Below are positions 36,577-44,077 of a stretch of 64,000 nt of DNA, one piece after another. The notes under the pieces are model-generated. The model did no database searches. It was not told the DNA's origin and saw nothing but the letters and a program-made list of their open reading frames with translations. Position 1 is the first letter of the stretch. Each line of letters starts with the position of its first letter. The DNA lies in assembly GCA_963779225.1 (NCBI GenBank), contig CAVZWW010000003.1, forward strand, positions 3,689,815-3,753,814, in the 5' to 3' direction. The position numbers were made by a program, and so were the translations under genes. This DNA is from CAVPCZ01 sp963779225. Its GTDB lineage: Bacteria; Bacteroidota; Ignavibacteria; UBA10030; UBA6906.

Positions 36577-39177
36577 ATGGCCTCACAAATCCGACCGACT
36601 GTACCCGGGTCTTCCACACTCCTCATCCTTGCGTGTTTCTCCTTTCTTCTTTTGCCGCTCTTCTCTGTCCGGGCAGCCCCTGAATCTCCCGGTCTTCTTT
36701 TCGACTACAGGCGGGGAATTGACTCAGGAGGTTCGTTTGTTGATCTCTCTGCTGCCGAGCCCTTCATCGCGCAACAAGGTTTCAGGCTCTCCTTTGACCT
36801 GTCAGTGTTTGACCCCCGTCAATTTGGATACGTCGTTCGAATAACCGATGGAGGCGGGTCGTTCTGTCACCTCTCGTATGCCGGCTTCCCCGTTCCGCGA
36901 ATCCGCGTCTCAACCAACTTCGACACCACGCACATTGGTTTCACGTTTGACGCAGCAGCCCTCCGGAGGCAGGACTGGCACCGCATAGTGTTGGCGTTGG
37001 ATCGATCCGCAAATGCTATTTCTCTTCTTGTCAACGGGCATTCATGCGGTTCCTCCCCAATTCGTGCCGGACTTCAACCTGATGTCCGGATCGTCTTCGG
37101 CCAGACAAAGCAAACGCAAGAAGTCCCCCGGATGGCAGTGCGGGACGTCCACCTGTCAATCCCCCGCGGCGGAGCACATGATGATACACTTCATCATCAC
37201 TGGCCCCTCGATGAATCTGAGGGGGAATGGGCCGGTGACACCTGCGGGGGCAGGCAGGCACGAGTCGGTAACGCAGAGTGGCTGGCTCCCCGGCACTCCC
37301 AATGGCGGCTGCGCCGGGTGTTTCCTGTTGCTGTTACCGACGTTTGGGCATTCGACTCCAGTGAAGCCCGGCTCCTTCTTGTGGGGCGTGAACGATTACG
37401 GGAGTACTATCTTCACAGCGACTCCGTGAGGGAAACCGAATTCCTCGCCCCCCGGCCGGCGGCACACATGGTTGCGATGTTTGATCCCGTGGACCGTACT
37501 TTGCTGTGCTACCCCACCGGTGGTGGTCAGGTCTTTCAATACCAACCGGCATCGCGGACATGGCTGCCCCAGGTCCCGGACAGCATGAGTGAAGACCAAT
37601 TTTACCAGCATGCTCCTTTTTTCGATCCGGTGTCGAGAAGCCTGACCACTTTTGGCGGGTATGGTTGGTGGAGGATGAAGAACACCGTACGGCGCTGGGA
37701 TCAGGAGACACAGAAATGGATAGGCCTATCTGTCTCAGGAGATTCCATTGAACCACGCAGGTCTTCGTATTTCGCAGACGCTCTGGACCGGAGAGGTGGA
37801 TATGTATTCGGAGGGATTGGCAATGCCAGTGGTCTGCAAGAGGCCGGCTTCCGGAACTTCTGGGACCTCTGGTACCTGGACTGCAGGGTATGGCAATGGC
37901 GTCGACTCTGGCAGGACACCACTGACAATAGAAGACACATGGGGGCCCTGGGTTTACTGCGCGTCAAGGAAGGCGGCCCGCTCCTCGTTCTGGTCCGCGA
38001 CGGACCCCATAGTCCGAGTCCTGCCAGGCTCTATCATCTATCCGCCGACGGGCCGCACATCTCTCCCCTCGGTGACGAAATTCCTCAGTCCTCTTCGCAA
38101 GAGGGTTCCTCGCTCTGGTTCGATCCGGTCGGGCGCAAGCTCGTAGCCGCACTTGTGCAACCCGGTAAAAAAGGCGGTGCCCAGCTTGCGGTGTACACAA
38201 TCGACTATCCGGTACATGTCCCGCCCCGGAGCATTGCGGATCAGAGCGCTGTACATCCCGGACTGTACATTGCCGGCATTATGCTCTTCATGGCAGGGGG
38301 AACGATCCTGGTCCTGGTCCAGCGCTCAAGGAGAAGATCAGCCGGATCGCGCAAATCGCAGCCTTCTGCCTCCGAAGGGCGAGCAGTGCCGGTGGAGGCA
38401 CAGTCCGGACAGGGGGCAGCCTTCCAGGTGCATACTTCCGGCTTCTATCTCTTCGGCCCATTCACGGTTCGCGGCAGTCAGGGAAACGACCTTTCCCAGC
38501 GGTTCACTCCGCGGCTCACGCAGCTTTTTCTTGCAGTCCTTCTCGAAGGCCGCACAAACGGCAATAACTCTCGCGGCGTCACGGGCGAGCGAATCTCGGA
38601 GCTTCTCTGGCCCGACGCCTCACCCGTGGGCGCGAAGAACTCCCGTAACGTTGCGTTGCTGGACCTGCGCCAGATATTGCGCGAAGTTGGAGGCGTGCAT
38701 CTAGTGCATGAAGAACGGAGATATCATTTGAGATTCGATCCGGCATGCTATTGTGACCTTGTGCGTTTTCTGCATCTCCGGGATTCCCTTCCCCGCGCTG
38801 AATCCAAAATCCTCCTGGTTGAAGAGATGATGCAAGTTCTCACCCGCGGCCCTCTCCTCCCGGCCGTCTCGCATGAATGGCTCGAAGGCTTTCGATCGCA
38901 CGTGATGCTCGAAGCTGTCAGTTGCCTCTGCGGCAGGGATGGCGGACTGGAACAGACGACGCATGTGAATGATGCACTCCAGGCGCTTGATGCGATACTT
39001 TCCTGGGATCCATTGAATGAAGCTGCGATCCGGTGTAAGCTGAGACTGTTGACGAAGTCTGGTAATCACGGAGAGGTGAAGCGGATTTTCGAAGCTTTCG
39101 CCGACCGGTATCGCGCCGAGATCGGCAGGCCATGCGTATTGTCACTGCAGAACATCCTCGCTGACCGTACTGAATAA
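36577..39177 (+). CDS. Membrane-spanning regulator: LamG-kelch sensor, TM helix, BTAD-like output
   Basis: 866 residues from ATG 36577, chosen because it begins a signal peptide (STLLILACFSFLLLPLFSVRA). Residues about 40-220 look like a LamG/concanavalin domain (LSFDLSVFDPRQFGYVVRIT, DWHRIVLALDRSANAISLLV). Residues 260-545 have kelch-like repeats (FFDPVSRSLTTFGGYGWWRM, RRGGYVFGGIGNASGLQEAG). One membrane helix follows at about 558-581 (LYIAGIMLFMAGGTILVLVQ, then RSRRR). The cytoplasmic part is a winged-helix plus BTAD-type module (FYLFGPFTVRG, RFTPRLTQLFLAVLLEGR, ISELLWPDASPVGAKNSRNV, ALDAILSWDPLNEAAIRC). Such a layout suggests a one-component regulator that senses carbohydrate or cell-surface ligands. 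Confidence 0.8.
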   Translation: MASQIRPTVPGSSTLLILACFSFLLLPLFSVRAAPESPGLLFDYRRGIDSGGSFVDLSAAEPFIAQQGFRLSFDLSVFDPRQFGYVVRITDGGGSFCHLSYAGFPVPRIRVSTNFDTTHIGFTFDAAALRRQDWHRIVLALDRSANAISLLVNGHSCGSSPIRAGLQPDVRIVFGQTKQTQEVPRMAVRDVHLSIPRGGAHDDTLHHHWPLDESEGEWAGDTCGGRQARVGNAEWLAPRHSQWRLRRVFPVAVTDVWAFDSSEARLLLVGRERLREYYLHSDSVRETEFLAPRPAAHMVAMFDPVDRTLLCYPTGGGQVFQYQPASRTWLPQVPDSMSEDQFYQHAPFFDPVSRSLTTFGGYGWWRMKNTVRRWDQETQKWIGLSVSGDSIEPRRSSYFADALDRRGGYVFGGIGNASGLQEAGFRNFWDLWYLDCRVWQWRRLWQDTTDNRRHMGALGLLRVKEGGPLLVLVRDGPHSPSPARLYHLSADGPHISPLGDEIPQSSSQEGSSLWFDPVGRKLVAALVQPGKKGGAQLAVYTIDYPVHVPPRSIADQSAVHPGLYIAGIMLFMAGGTILVLVQRSRRRSAGSRKSQPSASEGRAVPVEAQSGQGAAFQVHTSGFYLFGPFTVRGSQGNDLSQRFTPRLTQLFLAVLLEGRTNGNNSRGVTGERISELLWPDASPVGAKNSRNVALLDLRQILREVGGVHLVHEERRYHLRFDPACYCDLVRFLHLRDSLPRAESKILLVEEMMQVLTRGPLLPAVSHEWLEGFRSHVMLEAVSCLCGRDGGLEQTTHVNDALQALDAILSWDPLNEAAIRCKLRLLTKSGNHGEVKRIFEAFADRYRAEIGRPCVLSLQNILADRTE

Positions 39178-39409
39178 TTCTCAATCTAATCCCCCCGTCG
39201 GACACGACTAACCGCGCTGTTAACCCATCGGTTGTATCTTCTTGAAGTCGCCTGTTACTTCTTCCCGCAGCATAGCTGTTCTTCCCCATGCTGATGACAA
39301 CCTCAAACGGACGGCTGAACTCGGTGTTCATACACAGGAACGGGATCAATGGCAGTATTGCGGGGACAGCCGGGCGACCTGCATCTCCCATCACCAACCA
39401 GGTGGACGT

Positions 39410-40120
39410 ATGAAAACCTCGCTGAGATTTGTCTTCACTGTAATGTTTGGATTGGGATCTGCGAGCACTCCCGGCCTCGCTCAGACATCCGATCTGATCG
39501 CATCATATCCATTCTCCGGCAATACGCTGGATCAGAGCGGATATGGCAACCATGGAACCAGCTACGGCGGGGTATCCGCGACGAGTGACCGATTTGGCAA
39601 CCCCAATGCGGCACTTCAATTCAACGGCTACGGCTATGTCCTGGTCAACAATTCTTCGTCACTCCAGCTTGGAACCAATTATACAATCTCGACGTGGTTC
39701 CGAATATCCGCGAGTGGTCCGAGCGACTGGGTTGGAATCGTTTCGAAAGCCATTGCTTCATTGGACGGTTACGCCGGCCCAAGGGTCATGCTCAACGAAC
39801 GATCGGGCACCTTCTACTACGCGGATATCGCCATCCAGCTCAATCGATGGTACCACGCAGCCCTGGTCGTAGGTGACACCCAGATGAAGTGGTATCTGGA
39901 CGGAGTCGTGAGATCTGCCGGTGGAGCTCCGCCTTCCAGCTGGACAATGTCGAACGGAAATCCCGTTTCGATCGGCTCACAGAATGCGACTTTTCGGGGA
40001 TTCAACAGGAATCTCGATGAACCCCACATTGAGCCGATACTAGCCAGCCCGTTGATACAGGCACCGTTCGCTGGTCCCGGATCGAGGGGAGGGATCCGGG
40101 ACCAGCGAGGTTGTGCTTGA
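39410..40120 (+). CDS. Secreted LamG-domain protein, C-terminus unclear
   Basis: About 236 residues from ATG 39410, with AGGTGG four bases upstream. The signal peptide is MKTSLRFVFTVMFGLGSAST...AQ. The LamG domain shows LIASYPFSGNTLDQSGYGNH, NAALQFNGYGYVLVNNSSSL, YTISTWFRISASGPSDWVGI, WYHAALVVGDTQMKWYLDGV and a final RNLDEPHI. After this the usual DDVRIYNRALS ending is garbled, so a frameshift near 40030 or a truncation is likely, and the listed stop lies inside a terminator-like hairpin. It follows the LamG/kelch regulator on the same strand and is its obvious candidate target or partner. Confidence 0.75.
   Translation: MKTSLRFVFTVMFGLGSASTPGLAQTSDLIASYPFSGNTLDQSGYGNHGTSYGGVSATSDRFGNPNAALQFNGYGYVLVNNSSSLQLGTNYTISTWFRISASGPSDWVGIVSKAIASLDGYAGPRVMLNERSGTFYYADIAIQLNRWYHAALVVGDTQMKWYLDGVVRSAGGAPPSSWTMSNGNPVSIGSQNATFRGFNRNLDEPHIEPILASPLIQAPFAGPGSRGGIRDQRGCA
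40069..40107. terminator. Bidirectional terminator-like hairpin
   Basis: Perfect 15-bp stem (CGCTGGTCCCGGATC at 40069-40083 and its complement at 40093-40107) with a 9-base loop, placed between the convergent LamG gene and the large outer-membrane protein gene. No U tract follows on either strand. Its position supports a shared terminator or mRNA-end stabiliser. Confidence 0.6.
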
Positions 40121-40130
40121 AGAGAGCGGA

Positions 40131-43100
40131 CTAGAAGAACGCCCTGATCTCGGCACGTGCCGTGTGCACGGGGGGCCGGCCTCCCTCCGTGCGGCCGTCA
40201 TAATTCACGGTCGTCTGCAGGAACTGTGTGATACGGTAATCGAACGCCGCACGCCAGAGCCAGGTCTTGCCGGGCACCCGCCCGCCGGTGAGCTCATAGG
40301 GATACTGCTGGGCTTCACTTCCGAGCAGGACTTCCTCCCGGGAGAATTCGAGGCGCATTTGTCCGGTTCCCTGAAATGCATACACGGCACGCACGGTCTG
40401 CGCGTTGAGGTCCGCATCAAGTTCAGGCGTCAGGTACCTGTCTGTTGTCCGCGCGACATCGAACTTCATTCCGACCTCCACATTCTGCTCCGGGCGATAG
40501 GAGAGGTCGAAGGTGACGGCATTGCCGAGGATGTCGTGCAAACGGGACGATACCTCGGCGCTGCTCAGACGATCGATCCGGTTGACAAAGTCCAGCTGGT
40601 TGGCCAGCTCGGGCACCAGCTGCCACCGCAGGCGGACCGATCGTTCGCGTGCGTAGGTTTCCTCGACGCCTCCGCTCAGATTTGTCAACCCGCGCCGCTG
40701 GGAATAGCGTAGCCGCGCGGAGAAAGACAGACTCCCCTCGAACACATTCACGTCCTGAGTGAACAGCGACGATCCCGAGAGCGTCGTTGCCGCCTGCTGA
40801 AACTTGCTCAGGTGCAGGAGGTAGATCTCCGAGAGATTCTGCTCCGTGCTCTTCTCGTCGATGCGGATATAGGTCTCGGTGGAGAGGGCGGCAAGGACAT
40901 ATTCCCATCCGGTTGCCGGCGTGATAAAACGGCGGGGCGAAAGGCGGAGGCGTACGCTCGTTCTCAGATCGATGATCGGCGTCAGTTCGTCCGTTGGGAG
41001 CGTGAGGATAACATAATCGCCGTCGAACCGGGCGCGGACAAATTCGTTGTCGTCGGCAATGCCGTTGCTATTGAGGTCTCCCAGATATTTATAGCTGCCG
41101 GCACCCGGAGCGACACGCACATACACGCGTTCGAGGCGCGAAGCCTGTTCGGTGGAGACTTCATACGTGAACTCGGTCTCCACACCGCGGTTGAAGGGAC
41201 CATACCTGGTATGGTTGCGCACCAGAACCGTCTGAATATCCTGCCGTCCTTCCTGCCGGAAGGCCTCCGCGTAGGTCTTGCGCCGCAGGGTGACATCCGC
41301 CATTGACCAGAGCGAGTTCCACTCGTTCAAACGCGCGGCATAGGTCTGCGTGAACGAACGGGACTCGGGCGTCACTATTCCATCCTTGTATACCTTGTCG
41401 TTCCGCCAGCCAAAGGCCGTCTCAAACCCCAGCGGACCCAGTTGCTGGAGATTCAGCACTGCGGTCAATGCGTCGAACGAAAAACTCCCCGGGCTGACCG
41501 CTGATGTGGTTTCCGAGGTTATTGATCGCCGTTCGCCTTCGTAACGAACACCGGGCGTGAGCTTCCAGATTGTGTAGTTCAGATTTCCCTTCTGCCGGAA
41601 CCAATCGCTCTTTGAGTCAGCCGGCTTGTCCGTTGAGGTGATCTGTTCAACATTGTAGCCGGCAACAGGCAGACCCGGGCGCAGCAGTGAGAATCCCCCT
41701 TCTTTGCGCGTGGAACGCTGCAGGTCCCCCCTGCGGATCGACCCGTAGGCGCCGCTTGCCGAGAGGCCGTCCATCGGGCGGTACAGAAGGGACGCTTCCT
41801 GGATTTCCTCTTCGGCCTCTGCGAGGGTATCCACACCCCACCGCCGGTTGAATTCGATGTCGTTGATCCTGTCCACCGGCACAAAGCGGGCATCCACATA
41901 CCGTTCTTTGAGACGGACGTCAAAACCACCGATATCCACACCGCCGATCCGTACATTCCGCGGGTCGTAGGCCGCGGCGAAGGTGAACGCGTTGCCGTTG
42001 TTGTCGGCATCGTCAAGAGCCGAGAGGCGATTGCCGTCAAACACGGTGTGCCCGTATTCACCGCTGACGCGAAGATGTTCCGCCGGTGAAAGAGTCAGGG
42101 CGATATCCACCAGCTGGTGGGACTGCGGAAGGGGCAGGAAGGTAACCGGCATATACTCCCCTCCCCCGGGACCTTTCCAGACAAAGACCCCCGCCTGCTG
42201 GCGGATATATTCACCCTTGCCCGCGCCGACAGAGGAAAACGTCACGAGGTAGTACGCCTGAGGATTGCCCGGATCGTAGCGGTAGAACCGGGTCGGGAGT
42301 CCTCCGGCGAGAAGGGTGTCGATCTCCACATAGATCCCGTTCGAATCCACACGCGTCACGCCGCTCAGCACCGCCTTCGAAGGATCATCGCCCGCGGCGG
42401 CCATGGCAGTCCTTGCGGAATCGGTGTAGACAAAATCAATCGGCGCGTCCGGGTCGTCGGCCTCCCGCATATAGATGACGCTGAGTTGTCCCCGGTTCTC
42501 CCAGAAACCCGCGGTGGATTGTCCCGCAAAAAGCGACCGGGAGAATTGCCGGTCGGTGTATTCGAAGTCGATTGTGATGCGGGAGGCGGAGTTGATCAAC
42601 CGGCGCGTGGAAAACGTCAGTTCCCCGGTGGAATAGTCGATGATGTAGTCGTTCGTTTCACCCCGGATTTGCGGTTCCCCATCCACAAATACCCGCTCGG
42701 TTCCGGCGATGACAATAATACCCCGTTCGTTGTTGGCCCCGGTCAGCAGGTAGGGTCCCTGCACCCCCTCTATGCCGTTGAATTGTTTTGTGACGAACAT
42801 CCCCCGTGTTACCGCGCCGGAGATCGTTGTTGCGCCGTTGACCCCGGCGACTCTGTACGCGGCAGTCCCTTTCGCTCCCTGGAGTTTCCGGCTGAGACGG
42901 GCGAACTCCGTGCCGGCGAAATCCAGTGTGAAGTCACCCAGCGTCGCGGCAAGATCGGTGGCGCGAATCTCGACGAACACCTTGTCGAACTCCTGGAGAG
43001 TCTGTGTGGTCCCCTCGGGCTGAATGGGCGTATTCTCGTCGGTGAGGGAGGCGGCGATCTCGACATCCGACGTTAACTTTCCCGCGAGTTGCAGACGGAG

Positions 43101-44030
43101 ACCGGAGTTCAGTGTGATGTCCTGGTTCGAGCCGACGGTGAAGCCCCGCACGATGCTTCCGCTTTTTTGAATATTCGGTCCGAAGATCTCGTCCACGGTA
43201 AACGCCGAGGTCGGACGCACGACACGAATGGAGTCGGCGCGCCGGACGGAATCGGTCGAGAGCACAAGGACACTCCGTCCGTAAGAGTCCTGGAAGCGAA
43301 ACGGAAAGTAGCGGTAGATCACCACGAGCCGCACGGGCCGGCCGCCGGAAGCTCGAAAGAGAGATTCTACAGCTGCGCTGTCCAGTTGCAATGTCCCCGC
43401 CCGGAAGTTCAGGATGTAGTCCGTACCGCGGATCAACGGTCTGAAGGAATCGGGTCCGGCGGTATCGGTTTCAGGGAGGAGCGTCCGGAGAGAATCGACC
43501 AACACGGTATCCGTTTCACGGCGGAACGCCTTGAGGGAATCGACTGCGACAGTATCGGTATCTGGGTGGAACGTCCTGAGGGAATCGACAAGGACGGTGT
43601 CCGTTTCGCGGCGGAACGCCTTGAGGGAATTGACAAGGACGGTATCCGTGCCTGCGGCAATAAACCGGAAGCGGAGGATGAACGTCGTGTCACGCGTTGC
43701 CGGAGAAAGTTCGAAGGTTTCCACCGCGTGCGGAAGGCCGGGCAACGTATCACCCGCTTGCGAAAGTGCGGGGTCATAATCCACCACGCGAGGAAGTGCA
43801 AGCGGCGCATCACCCGCTTGCGCAATTGTGGACGACGCATTCACCACGTGAAGAAGGCCGGACGGTCCATTGCCCGCAAGAGGAAATCGGGGCGATATCT
43901 CCCACGCGTGCGCAGGTCCTTGAAGCGGTGATTCCTGAGCAGGGAGCAGCGGCGGGAGAAAACAGGAAAACGCGAGGGCGATCCCGAGATGGTAGGTGGT
44001 ACGAATGTCTATGTGGGTTCGCCTGCGCAT
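40131..44030 (-). CDS. Giant outer-membrane beta-barrel protein with N-terminal repeats
   Basis: A 1,299-residue exported protein. The N-terminus MRRRTHIDIRTTYHLGIALA...PAQ is a signal. Residues about 45-110 are 20-residue repeats, and about 122-196 are five 15-residue repeats (TDTVLVDSLRTFxxE). A conserved plug-like region follows: VDEIFGPNIQKSGSIVRGFT, LNSGLRLQLAGKLTSDVEIA, ENTPIQPEGTTQTLQEFDKV, and LGDFTLDFAGTEFARLSRKL. The rest is alternating beta-strand sequence ending VHTARAEIRAFF. Similar 'IQPEG...LQEFDKVF' segments occur in large FCB outer-membrane proteins including SprA/Sov relatives, but it is shorter than SprA. A role in surface export or motility is inference. Confidence 0.75.
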   Translation of the reverse strand: MRRRTHIDIRTTYHLGIALAFSCFLPPLLPAQESPLQGPAHAWEISPRFPLAGNGPSGLLHVVNASSTIAQAGDAPLALPRVVDYDPALSQAGDTLPGLPHAVETFELSPATRDTTFILRFRFIAAGTDTVLVNSLKAFRRETDTVLVDSLRTFHPDTDTVAVDSLKAFRRETDTVLVDSLRTLLPETDTAGPDSFRPLIRGTDYILNFRAGTLQLDSAAVESLFRASGGRPVRLVVIYRYFPFRFQDSYGRSVLVLSTDSVRRADSIRVVRPTSAFTVDEIFGPNIQKSGSIVRGFTVGSNQDITLNSGLRLQLAGKLTSDVEIAASLTDENTPIQPEGTTQTLQEFDKVFVEIRATDLAATLGDFTLDFAGTEFARLSRKLQGAKGTAAYRVAGVNGATTISGAVTRGMFVTKQFNGIEGVQGPYLLTGANNERGIIVIAGTERVFVDGEPQIRGETNDYIIDYSTGELTFSTRRLINSASRITIDFEYTDRQFSRSLFAGQSTAGFWENRGQLSVIYMREADDPDAPIDFVYTDSARTAMAAAGDDPSKAVLSGVTRVDSNGIYVEIDTLLAGGLPTRFYRYDPGNPQAYYLVTFSSVGAGKGEYIRQQAGVFVWKGPGGGEYMPVTFLPLPQSHQLVDIALTLSPAEHLRVSGEYGHTVFDGNRLSALDDADNNGNAFTFAAAYDPRNVRIGGVDIGGFDVRLKERYVDARFVPVDRINDIEFNRRWGVDTLAEAEEEIQEASLLYRPMDGLSASGAYGSIRRGDLQRSTRKEGGFSLLRPGLPVAGYNVEQITSTDKPADSKSDWFRQKGNLNYTIWKLTPGVRYEGERRSITSETTSAVSPGSFSFDALTAVLNLQQLGPLGFETAFGWRNDKVYKDGIVTPESRSFTQTYAARLNEWNSLWSMADVTLRRKTYAEAFRQEGRQDIQTVLVRNHTRYGPFNRGVETEFTYEVSTEQASRLERVYVRVAPGAGSYKYLGDLNSNGIADDNEFVRARFDGDYVILTLPTDELTPIIDLRTSVRLRLSPRRFITPATGWEYVLAALSTETYIRIDEKSTEQNLSEIYLLHLSKFQQAATTLSGSSLFTQDVNVFEGSLSFSARLRYSQRRGLTNLSGGVEETYARERSVRLRWQLVPELANQLDFVNRIDRLSSAEVSSRLHDILGNAVTFDLSYRPEQNVEVGMKFDVARTTDRYLTPELDADLNAQTVRAVYAFQGTGQMRLEFSREEVLLGSEAQQYPYELTGGRVPGKTWLWRAAFDYRITQFLQTTVNYDGRTEGGRPPVHTARAEIRAFF
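43443..43667. repeat. Five tandem 45-bp repeats in the giant barrel gene
   Basis: Units begin at 43443, 43488, 43533, 43578 and 43623, each starting GAGGGAATCGAC or a close variant on the plus strand. Each encodes a 15-residue unit (TDTVLVDSLKAFRRE type). Units two to five are the most alike. The repeat length keeps the frame. Confidence 0.88.
43740..43895. repeat. 60-bp degenerate repeats at the N-terminus of the giant barrel gene
   Basis: ATCACCCGCTTGCG occurs at about 43749 and again at about 43809, and a weaker copy (CATTGCCCGCAAG) lies about 60 bases further on. Encoded units are of the form AQAGDAPLALPRVV. The spacing is again a multiple of three. Confidence 0.65.
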
Positions 44031-44038
44031 CGGAGAGA

Positions 44039-44067
44039 AATATACGGGAAAGGAGCGACGGAGTAAA
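44039..44067 (-). promoter_or_regulatory. Candidate promoter almost abutting the giant barrel start codon
   Basis: Minus strand TTTACT (44062-44067), a 17-base spacer, TATATT (44039-44044). Transcription would start within a few bases of the ATG at 44030, giving a leaderless or nearly leaderless mRNA. No ribosome site is visible before the ATG. Confidence 0.4.
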
Positions 44068-44077
44068 CCCGGGTGCG

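Noticed and set aside
43443..43667. CRISPR array or regulatory iterons
   Set aside because: Tandem 45-bp units encode regular 15-residue repeats in a continuous gene.
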